29,078 bases of DNA from JADFOB01 sp964651325 (GTDB lineage: Bacteria > Planctomycetota > Phycisphaerae > UBA1845). Of this stretch, positions 22,376 to 29,078 are shown one piece after another; the first letter of the stretch is position 1, and every line of letters begins with the position of its first letter. The translations under genes were made by a program, and so were the position numbers. The stretch is from the NCBI GenBank assembly GCA_964651325.1, contig CAZYXP010000019.1, positions 1-29,078 of the forward strand. The letters are read 5' to 3'. A model generated the notes under the pieces. The model was not told where the DNA came from and made no database searches. It worked only from the letters and a program-made list of their open reading frames with translations.

Positions 22376-23424
22376 CCATTGACGATTTATGCAAGTCCAC
22401 GGGCGAATGGCTGCGCGGTGAGGATCCCGCATCGAGCGTGGTGATCTCGTCGCGGATTCGGTTGGCACGCAATCTGTCTGACCATTCCTTTCTCGCCTCG
22501 GCCAACGAAACTGAAAAAACGGAAATCTTTCGGGCCGTAGAAGACGTAGCGCACAAGGTGCCGGCGCTGGCCGGGGGCATATTCGTTGACCTTCAAGAGG
22601 CTTCAAAGCTGGAACGTCGGTTTCTGGTTGAGCGGCATTTGATTAGCCGTCAACATGCCGGCGCGAAGGGGAGTCGCGGTGTGGGTGTGTCCAAGAGCGA
22701 AACGACCTCGGTGATGATCAACGAAGAGGATCACCTGAGGATCCAGGGGTTGCGTTGCGGTTTTCAACTGGATTCGCTCTGGCAGGAAATCAGCAGCGTG
22801 GACGACGTGTTTGGAGCATCGCTGCCGTTTGCATTTGACGAACAGTTCGGATTTCTCACCGCCTGTCCGACCAACGTGGGAACGGGTATTCGTGTTTCGG
22901 TCATGTTGCATCTTCCCGCGTTGAAGCTGACAAAGGAAATCGACAGGGTCGTGCGGGCGGCGCGCGACATGAGGCTTGCGGTTCGAGGGCTGTACGGCGA
23001 AGGAACCGAAGCGATCGGTGATCTGTATCAGGTCTCCAATCAAATTACGCTCGGCAAGACGGAAGAAGAAATCCTCAGCGCGTTCGGAGAGGGCATCATC
23101 CCGAAAATCGTAGATTATGAAAACGCCGCACGGGATTCACTCATCCACCAACACCCCAATCAGCTTGAGGACAAGATTTGGCGCGCCCACGGAATCTTGA
23201 GCCACGCGCGATGCATCAGCAGCGAAGAAACACTTGTGCTCCTGTCCCCCATCCGAATGGGGCTGGAAATGGGACGCTACGACCGGATCGACATGAAGAC
23301 GCTCAATGAGATCTTTCTTTTCACCCAGCCGGCCCACCTCCAAAAGATTTCCGGCGAAATGATGGACGGCAAAACCCGAGGAAGGGCGAGAGCGTCATTC
23401 ATTCGCTCGCGGATCAACGCCTAA
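22372..23424 (+). CDS. mcsB: Protein-arginine kinase (ATP:guanido phosphotransferase)
   Basis: Phosphorylates arginines on proteins; in Bacillus this marks proteins for ClpCP. The 350-residue protein has the nucleotide-binding SSRIRLARNL (26-35), the guanidino-site NEEDHLR (117-123) and the active-site CPTNVGTGIR (Cys165 to Arg174). RGLYGEGTEA (205-214) is the substrate-loop region. Length is normal for McsB. Its start overlaps the mcsA stop by four bases. The neighbours give no protease, so the destination of the marked proteins must be coded elsewhere. It is convergent with the receiver-XRE gene, 57 bases away. Confidence 0.95.
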   Translation: MTIDDLCKSTGEWLRGEDPASSVVISSRIRLARNLSDHSFLASANETEKTEIFRAVEDVAHKVPALAGGIFVDLQEASKLERRFLVERHLISRQHAGAKGSRGVGVSKSETTSVMINEEDHLRIQGLRCGFQLDSLWQEISSVDDVFGASLPFAFDEQFGFLTACPTNVGTGIRVSVMLHLPALKLTKEIDRVVRAARDMRLAVRGLYGEGTEAIGDLYQVSNQITLGKTEEEILSAFGEGIIPKIVDYENAARDSLIHQHPNQLEDKIWRAHGILSHARCISSEETLVLLSPIRMGLEMGRYDRIDMKTLNEIFLFTQPAHLQKISGEMMDGKTRGRARASFIRSRINA

Positions 23425-23481
23425 TCCGCGTCAGACTATCCCGCGTCAAACAGTCCAACCGCAAACGGCGGCACGGCTGTG

Positions 23482-24087
23482 TCACAGACCAGCGAGCAAC
23501 TCCGAAACCTGACGGCCCAGTGCGTTGCTGATGCGCGCCAGGGCCCAAATCGAGGCCGCGTTTTTGCCAAGCTCTACCTGGGAGAGCTGAGAGGTGGTGA
23601 GGTCGGTTCGGTCCGAGAGCTGGCGGAGCGTGAGACTCTGATCTAGACGCTGGCTGCGGATCCTCTGTCCGATCAAGCGGTTCAGCTCGTGTTCATCGGT
23701 GTAGATGATGCCCATGCTGCGGCACGCGCGATCGACGGCACCGACAAGCTCCTCCTTCTTGAACGGCTTTGCGAGGTAGTCGCAGGTCCCTCGCCTCATG
23801 GTTTCCGTGGCGCTGTCCAAGTCTGGGAACGCGGTCATCACAATGCAACTCATGTACGGGTCGATGGACTTCAGTTTCTCTACGACCTCAACACCTTCCA
23901 TCGACGGCATCCGCAGGTCAACCAAGGCGACCTGAAAGGATTCCTCCGCGGCCACTGCAAGTGCGGCCGTACCATCGGTGTAGGTCTTAGGTTGGAAGCC
24001 GTGCTCTTCCAGAAGCATGCCGACCGTTTCGCAAATCGCGGGATCATCGTCGATGACCAGAACCTTGATATGGTGCCGAACTGCCAT
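23482..24087 (-). CDS. Response regulator with C-terminal XRE-type helix-turn-helix
   Basis: A 201-residue regulator joining a CheY-like receiver to a phage-repressor-type DNA-binding domain. The receiver (about 7-122) is complete: acidic pocket IDDD (12-15), phosphoacceptor Asp57 in VDLRMP, Thr85 in MTAF, Lys108 in AKPF. The helix-turn-helix spans about 137-199 (IGQRIRSQRLDQSLTLRQLSDRTDLTTSQLSQVELG, shown in two parts: first IGQRIRSQR, then TLRQLSDRT). This output domain is uncommon for response regulators. The ATG follows AGGAG by seven bases. There is no adjacent kinase, so the partner is unknown; it is convergent with mcsB. A possible self-operator lies at 24185-24205. Confidence 0.9.
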   Translation of the reverse strand: MAVRHHIKVLVIDDDPAICETVGMLLEEHGFQPKTYTDGTAALAVAAEESFQVALVDLRMPSMEGVEVVEKLKSIDPYMSCIVMTAFPDLDSATETMRRGTCDYLAKPFKKEELVGAVDRACRSMGIIYTDEHELNRLIGQRIRSQRLDQSLTLRQLSDRTDLTTSQLSQVELGKNAASIWALARISNALGRQVSELLAGL

Positions 24088-24184
24088 GGGACGCTCCTCT
24101 TGGGAAACTCTCCGTCGAATTGTATCCGATCGGTTTTCTGAACTCTATTACCGCAACACAGGCACGACAACGGGACAAGTCTCT

Positions 24185-24205
24185 CTTGATAAACGAGAAA
24201 TCAAG
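24185..24205. promoter_or_regulatory. Candidate operator of the receiver-XRE gene
   Basis: CTTGAT and ATCAAG are perfect inverted arms separated by nine AT-rich bases, about 100 bases upstream of the gene start. Short dyads of this size are the usual targets of XRE proteins, so self-regulation is possible. The assignment is by position only. The remainder of 24088-24380 holds no gene. Confidence 0.35.
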
Positions 24206-24380
24206 CTTTGAAACATACAGCCAAACTGTCCAATCGGGAATCCTAACGTGTGACTTGACGGGATTCAAGTGAAAAACGACGATTGTGTTTGAAAAAAGTT
24301 GCGGCCGAGGATCGCGGATTTGCTGCGAGAGGGCCAAGGTCCCTATGGTCGCGTCCGACTTCGAACGCGTAGCACGCCCA

Positions 24381-26789
24381 CTAACGCTCCAATGAGGCGA
24401 TGTCCACGCGGACACGACCGACATCGTCCGGCGTTAGCAGGAACACGCCGGGGCTACCCGGCACGGTGGCAAAAAAGCCGCCCGAGGGGTCGTCGAGGCA
24501 GGTTTGCGAGGAGATAAGCAGAACCGATGATTCGGTGCCGGAGGTGATCGTCACCGCGACGTGCGGGCTCGAAAGTCCGTACGTCGCCAAATCCCCGACG
24601 TCGGCATGGGAGACGTATCGGATCGTCCGCAGGTCGCCGACTTGAAGCAGCAGGTTTTCGACTTTCTTATCGTCTAGCGGGAGATCGGAATCCGATTCGT
24701 AAATCCAATGTTGATTCTGCTTCGTGAAGGCGTGTTCCACTTCGCCGAATCGAATGCTGAACCGGGTGACGGCCGCCTGGTCCGGTGACAACAATACGCC
24801 ACTGCGCATCTCGCCGGAGGCGCGGCGAAGGAGTTCCGGCGACACCTGGAAGATGCTTGGTAGGTCTGATCGCGTGGCGTAAACCTGCCCCTCGTGCTGC
24901 GTCAACTTCAGTTGGAAGGTCTTTGCCGGCGGCTGAACTTCGATCGACTCCAGCTCTTTCGGCTCTGGACCATCTTCTCCGCTGTCTTCGGGCGCTTTGA
25001 GCTGAACTGTCTTGGGAGGAATGTGCGTGATGGTGATTTCCAACTCAGGATCATGTAAGCCGTAGGCGGAAAGCTCGCCACCATCGGCCACGATGGAATC
25101 AGCGGTCAAGTTCGTGACCTGATCCAGCATCGCTTTGAAATCCGCATCGTTCAGGTCCGCCTCAACCGGATCGCTCATGGTCCATTGACCGCCATTTTTG
25201 GCCAAGGAAATGCTGGACTTGCCCTGCGTGCAAGGGGTGCCCGCGGTGATCACCAATTCCTCGACCCGCGCGGAGTCCAGATCGATGATGGTTCGATCGC
25301 GATAGCTGCGTGGTTGGCGCAAGAGCTCTTCGGCCTCGCCGACGCGGACTTTCGCGATGGAAGCGCCGTCGTTGCGCCGAATGAAAACCATACGTTTTGA
25401 TTGGGGATCGGTGAAGCGGCCCACCGTGATCCGCTCTGCATCCGGAACACCGGGGATCGTCAGGCGAATTTCCACTTGGGGCGTATCCAGCCCGAACTGT
25501 GCCGCGTCCGAAGCGTCGCCTTCGACGAACTTAACGGCCGTAAGCGCGTTGATTGCGACGAGCAGCTGGCGAACGGAAGCATCGTCTGCCTTGGCGCCGT
25601 CCTCAAACTCCCAGGTTCGTCCGGTTTTGCGCAACTTCGCACTGCCTGTGGCCGTGTTGATCTCGACGCGAGATGCCGTGGTGGCGTTGACGTTGCTGAG
25701 CTTCATGTCGCGCCAATCGGACATCGCCGGCGCAAACTTGTCTGCCAACGTCTTCATGATCGTCGCGGTCATGGATTCGTCGCCCGTCCGGACGTAGACC
25801 TTGGTCTCCTCGCCGATGGGCGATTGATCGGAGACATGCAGCACATAAGTGCTCCTCTCAATCTCAGGTTCGGTGGGCGTGTCCCCGGCGTTCTCCTCGG
25901 AAGGAGGTTCATCGGCTTGCTGATCGTTCTTGATTTCCGTTTCGACGGTAGCGCGAACGGTGATCGAGGCGGGGGCAAGACCGTAGGTGTTTAGGTGTTC
26001 CTTCTCGTGGTCTACCCACTTGCCCACGCGCAGCATGCTCAGCGTGCGTACCATCTCGTTGACTTTGGCCTGGTCGGCCTTGGCCGAGACGGGGGATTCC
26101 AACATCCATTCCCCTTTGTGCATGGCGAAAACGATGTGGGTCGCTTGCGGGCCAGGGGCGTCAATTTCGATACGGGTCGCGTCGCCGGGGGTAAATCGCC
26201 ACACTTGCTGGTCGCGGTAGTTGATCGGCTTGGCCTTGATCAGGCTGGCGAGCTCGCCTTTGCCGACGCAGATTCGATCGCTCCCCGCCACGCGAACGTA
26301 GGTTTCCATGGGCGAGACGGGGCTACCGATCTCCATGGCCGCCGATTTCCCGTTTTCGTCGGTCAGCGTGATGACGGCCTCGGGAGGTTCTAGTCCGGCA
26401 TCCGCCGCCGACAACGCGTCATCGGCACCGTAGCTGATGTCGTACTTGATGTTGGTAAGCTGCGTGGCGATTCGCTGGACCTCCCAACTCATCACCGTCA
26501 TGGCAAGCGGCGAGACCATGCTCCAGCTATCCTGCTCGGCGGCGGTCGTCTCTCCGTCTTTTTCGAAGATCCAATCCTCCGCAGCGTCCTTGGGCTTGCA
26601 GACGATCTTCACCACGTCGGCAAGTTCGGCCTCGAGGACGGGCATCGAAATGGCGCTGGTCCCCGGTTGCAACGGGGGCTCGCTTTGCGCCGCGGACGAT
26701 TCGGAAGATTGAGCGTTCCGGGATACCAGATAGAACCCGCCCAAGATGGCGAGCGAAAACGCCAAGAGTAATGTAGTCTTAAAGTTCAT
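24381..26789 (-). CDS. DUF4340 domain-containing membrane-anchored protein
   Basis: An 802-residue protein with one N-terminal membrane segment (LLLAFSLAILGGFYLVS, residues 7-23); the rest should lie outside the cytoplasm. It has an internal repeat: GLEPPEAVITL, YGLAPASITV, FGLDTPQVEIRL, YGLHDPELEITI and YGLSSPHVAVTI occur in turn, which is the mark of tandem DUF4340 units. Acidic low-complexity stretches rich in Glu, Pro and Asp lie between them. DUF4340 genes often follow GldG-type genes; their function is unknown. It starts seven bases after the GldG-like gene stop and is the last of that operon. Confidence 0.85.
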   Translation of the reverse strand: MNFKTTLLLAFSLAILGGFYLVSRNAQSSESSAAQSEPPLQPGTSAISMPVLEAELADVVKIVCKPKDAAEDWIFEKDGETTAAEQDSWSMVSPLAMTVMSWEVQRIATQLTNIKYDISYGADDALSAADAGLEPPEAVITLTDENGKSAAMEIGSPVSPMETYVRVAGSDRICVGKGELASLIKAKPINYRDQQVWRFTPGDATRIEIDAPGPQATHIVFAMHKGEWMLESPVSAKADQAKVNEMVRTLSMLRVGKWVDHEKEHLNTYGLAPASITVRATVETEIKNDQQADEPPSEENAGDTPTEPEIERSTYVLHVSDQSPIGEETKVYVRTGDESMTATIMKTLADKFAPAMSDWRDMKLSNVNATTASRVEINTATGSAKLRKTGRTWEFEDGAKADDASVRQLLVAINALTAVKFVEGDASDAAQFGLDTPQVEIRLTIPGVPDAERITVGRFTDPQSKRMVFIRRNDGASIAKVRVGEAEELLRQPRSYRDRTIIDLDSARVEELVITAGTPCTQGKSSISLAKNGGQWTMSDPVEADLNDADFKAMLDQVTNLTADSIVADGGELSAYGLHDPELEITITHIPPKTVQLKAPEDSGEDGPEPKELESIEVQPPAKTFQLKLTQHEGQVYATRSDLPSIFQVSPELLRRASGEMRSGVLLSPDQAAVTRFSIRFGEVEHAFTKQNQHWIYESDSDLPLDDKKVENLLLQVGDLRTIRYVSHADVGDLATYGLSSPHVAVTITSGTESSVLLISSQTCLDDPSGGFFATVPGSPGVFLLTPDDVGRVRVDIASLER

Positions 26790-26796
26790 CGATTCC

Positions 26797-28953
26797 CTAC
26801 CTGCGTCTTACCCACCAAACCGCCGCGCCGCCGAGTAGCGCGAGCGCCGGCCACACCACCACGGTAAGCGCCTGAATCACCTTGACGGTTGACGGCTTGC
26901 TCACCTGGAGCACGGACACCTCGATCGGCCGGCCGATATTCAAGAATTCCGTATTATCGCTGAGCCAGTGCAGCGAATTGACGAACAGCGTCACGTTGCC
27001 GGGGTTGCGGGTTCGTACGGACAACCCCCGAGCCCCCATACTCAACTCACGGGCAAACGCGACCGAATCCTCCGCGAACGAACGGGCGCTAACCACGACG
27101 ACCTTGGCGTCTCCCTTGGTGCCCGCGACCGCGAGCGTGAAGGGCCCGGTCAGGTCCGTCTCGATCCGCGTCATGAATTGTTTCTCTTGAAGCTGCTTCT
27201 CGTATGCGGACAGATCCTTGATGCCCCACAGCGTATCGCTTTTGGCGTGATCGATCAGGGGCACGAGCTGGACCTCGCCACCGGAATCCGCCGCGAGCGT
27301 CAGCGGTGCACACCATGGGAACACGAACTGTTGTTGTGGTCCGCTCACGATGTCGTGCTGGCCGGCTGTTACATCTTGGATGAGGTAGAAATTCCTGCCA
27401 TCGGCCGCATATTTTTCGGGCGCGATGCTCACCGTGCGCATCAGCAGGTACGACGTGTCCACCGAGATACCCCACGTGTCGGTGAGGTAGGAGGCGTATT
27501 CATACGAGGAGGGGATCGGGCCCATCGGTCCGGGGCTCCACCCGGCGATGAACAACGCCCGGCCGTTCTCTCCGATCGCCGCAAGCAGGGCTTCTTTGTG
27601 CCGGTCGGTAAAGGGCGGTTCCTGGCTTGGTCGCCCCATCGGATCACGCGGCGATGCGGTCGGTTTGAGCACCACAAAAACCGTCCGCGTCGGCGCGGGC
27701 ACGATCTCGGGCTGCTTGTCGCTTGTCTTCAGATCCCATTCCTTGACGACGAAGTTGGCGTCCTCGAGGTGTTGTTTCATCACCATGTACGGCCCGCGTG
27801 GCTGCCCGGGCATGACGCCGCCCATGAGCAGCGGCGGTCCGCCGTACCGCACAAAGACGACGGCCGTCTGCTCTTTGTGGGTCGCGCGAAGAACGGCCGC
27901 GGTCAGCTTTTCCTCGCCCTTAAACGCCCGATGGAAGAAATCGGCCTCCTGGCCGCCGCGTCCGGGGTCCATAGAAGGCCAGCACGCCGCGAAGTTGACC
28001 ACGCGGGCGTCGTTATCGGTCTCGACGATAATCGCGTTGCCGGTCGGCTCAAGCTCGCGTAGTACGGCGTCTATCTTGGGCGTTTCGAGCTCGTCAAGCC
28101 GTTTTCCCTCCGCGGTCATGGCGTCCCGCAGTTCGGTGAAGCGTCCGCCCAAGCCTTGGAGGTAGCTTGCCGCCGGGCCGGTCAACGCGGAATTGGTCTG
28201 CACTTCACGCTCGCCATGGGTGACGATGCTTCTCAGCGACTCGTTCAATTTTGGGTAGAGCAACTTGAGGGCTTCGACGGAACCCGTGTATTGCGGCGAA
28301 TCCGCCAGCACCTCCGCGTCGATCGCCTTTCTGGTCGCCTGCAGTTCATCCGACCACTGCGTCAACAGCATTTGAATCGGGCCGATGCTTTTCTGCACAC
28401 CGGGATTGTTGGTCAGGCTCAGTGACGCGATCTGATTCAATTCCCCTTGGAGGGCGATTTGGATGCGCGCGTCAAGGCCGCCCTCCTTGGAATAGGCTTC
28501 CACGCACTGCCGGTATTCGTCGATCCCTTCTTTGAACGCGGGCAACTCGGAAAGGCGCTTGACCAGTGCCTTGACCTTCTCATGATCCTTAAGCGGGTTG
28601 ATCCACTCGGAGGCGATCTTCGCCCTGTTGGTCGCGGCGTAGAGACCCAATAAATCGCCCACGGCGCGGCGGTAGCGCGGCTGATCTTCCGTTTCCCGGT
28701 CGGTTTCGAAATAGAGCGAGGTCAGTCGGACGTTTTGCTCCAGATGATCCAGCAGGTTTTCCGTACCTTCGCTGAGGCTGTTGATGCCCGACGAGGTCAT
28801 GTCCCACTTCTTGCCCGTGTTGTACGCCATGACTTGAACGACCACGACGATGCCAACCACCAACAGCGTCGCGACAAGGACATTCGTCCCGAGCAGCCAC
28901 CGCTTGATGCCCCGCGGGGTCGATGAAGCCTTTAGCGTCGTCTCTACTGCCAT
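26797..28953 (-). CDS. gldG: GldG-like ABC transporter auxiliary protein
   Basis: A 718-residue membrane protein of the GldG / ABC_transp_aux group. An N-terminal membrane segment (about 23-44) precedes the typical KKWDMTSSGINSLSEGTENLLDHL. A long region rich in coiled-coil-like helices follows, then a glutamine-amidotransferase-like fold (VVFVRYGGPPLLMGG, LFIAGWSPGP), and a C-terminal membrane segment (VWPALALLGGAAVWWV). In Bacteroidota GldG works with GldA and GldF; outside that phylum such sets are of unknown role. The ATG has GGAGAT about eight bases upstream and overlaps the end of the permease gene by ten bases, so translation is coupled. The gene symbol is by similarity. Confidence 0.82.
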   Translation of the reverse strand: MAVETTLKASSTPRGIKRWLLGTNVLVATLLVVGIVVVVQVMAYNTGKKWDMTSSGINSLSEGTENLLDHLEQNVRLTSLYFETDRETEDQPRYRRAVGDLLGLYAATNRAKIASEWINPLKDHEKVKALVKRLSELPAFKEGIDEYRQCVEAYSKEGGLDARIQIALQGELNQIASLSLTNNPGVQKSIGPIQMLLTQWSDELQATRKAIDAEVLADSPQYTGSVEALKLLYPKLNESLRSIVTHGEREVQTNSALTGPAASYLQGLGGRFTELRDAMTAEGKRLDELETPKIDAVLRELEPTGNAIIVETDNDARVVNFAACWPSMDPGRGGQEADFFHRAFKGEEKLTAAVLRATHKEQTAVVFVRYGGPPLLMGGVMPGQPRGPYMVMKQHLEDANFVVKEWDLKTSDKQPEIVPAPTRTVFVVLKPTASPRDPMGRPSQEPPFTDRHKEALLAAIGENGRALFIAGWSPGPMGPIPSSYEYASYLTDTWGISVDTSYLLMRTVSIAPEKYAADGRNFYLIQDVTAGQHDIVSGPQQQFVFPWCAPLTLAADSGGEVQLVPLIDHAKSDTLWGIKDLSAYEKQLQEKQFMTRIETDLTGPFTLAVAGTKGDAKVVVVSARSFAEDSVAFARELSMGARGLSVRTRNPGNVTLFVNSLHWLSDNTEFLNIGRPIEVSVLQVSKPSTVKVIQALTVVVWPALALLGGAAVWWVRRR

Positions 28954-29078
28954 CGCCGCATCTCCAGCCTTTTGACGGATAAGAACAGAAACAAACCGGT
29001 GGTGGAAAGGAAGAACACGAAGTGATTCACATCCACCAGGCCGCGCACGAAGTCGTGAAAATGCGTCCGGATCGAGAG
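28944..29078 (-). CDS. gldF: ABC-2-type permease (GldF-like), C-terminal end only
   Basis: The last 44 residues of a gene that continues past the window. They include SIRTHFHDFVRGLVDVNHF, a hydrophobic segment FVFFLSTTGLFLFLSV and a basic end KRLEMRRWQ. This is the usual end of ABC-2/GldF permeases (a final membrane helix and a short basic tail). The TAG stop lies inside the start of the gldG-like gene, in another frame. Identity is supported mainly by the gene order. Confidence 0.7.
   Translation of the reverse strand, partial: LSIRTHFHDFVRGLVDVNHFVFFLSTTGLFLFLSVKRLEMRRWQ

Noticed and set aside
24250..24300. Intrinsic terminator after the DUF4340 gene
   Set aside because: A T6 run (minus strand) is present but no stable stem directly precedes it.

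Overview
The window looks like a piece of a GC-rich chromosome from the Planctomycetota, most likely the class Phycisphaerae. This is an inference. It rests on the prepilin-type protein with a GFTLVELMVVVAIIALL start and a late FADGHA motif, on the McsA-McsB pair, on a GldF-GldG-DUF4340 cluster outside Bacteroidota, and on many short palindromic repeats between genes. There is no rRNA, tRNA, CRISPR array or insertion sequence that I can see.

Layout: (1) 0.1-5.7 kb, minus strand: an isoprenylcysteine-methyltransferase-like membrane protein, a fatty acid desaturase, a PaaK-like adenylate-forming ligase, a sterol-desaturase-superfamily hydroxylase, and pantothenate synthetase (panC). The middle genes look like a lipid-modification cassette. 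(2) 5.7-9.3 kb: a gene-poor stretch, a degenerate receiver protein on the minus strand, and divergently from it a haem-globin-coupled sensor histidine kinase followed by an NtrC-type sigma-54 activator. (3) 9.6-10.8 kb: a large prepilin-like protein on the minus strand. (4) 11.0-14.4 kb, plus strand: a Fur/Zur-family repressor and a ZnuA-ZnuC-ZnuB metal importer, with a Zur-like palindrome in front and REP-like hairpins between the genes. (5) 14.6-16.8 kb, minus strand: a radical SAM protein and thioredoxin reductase. (6) 17.2-19.4 kb: a 54-residue one-pass membrane protein overlapping the start of a GT-C-like polytopic membrane protein. (7) 19.4-21.5 kb: trpE, then divergently a PTPS/QueD-fold protein that lacks the usual catalytic residues. 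(8) 21.9-24.1 kb: mcsA-mcsB (protein-arginine kinase and activator), convergent with a receiver-XRE regulator. (9) 24.4-29.1 kb, minus strand: a GldF (partial)-GldG-DUF4340 operon cut by the window end.

The two most unusual themes are the globin-coupled phosphorelay (oxygen or redox gas sensing into sigma-54 control, with a divergent pseudo-receiver) and the repeats. At least four short repeat families sit at gene ends. In three cases (the ligase gene, znuA and znuB) the repeat itself contains the stop codon of the gene. The catalytically stripped PTPS protein and the small membrane ORF are further points worth a look.
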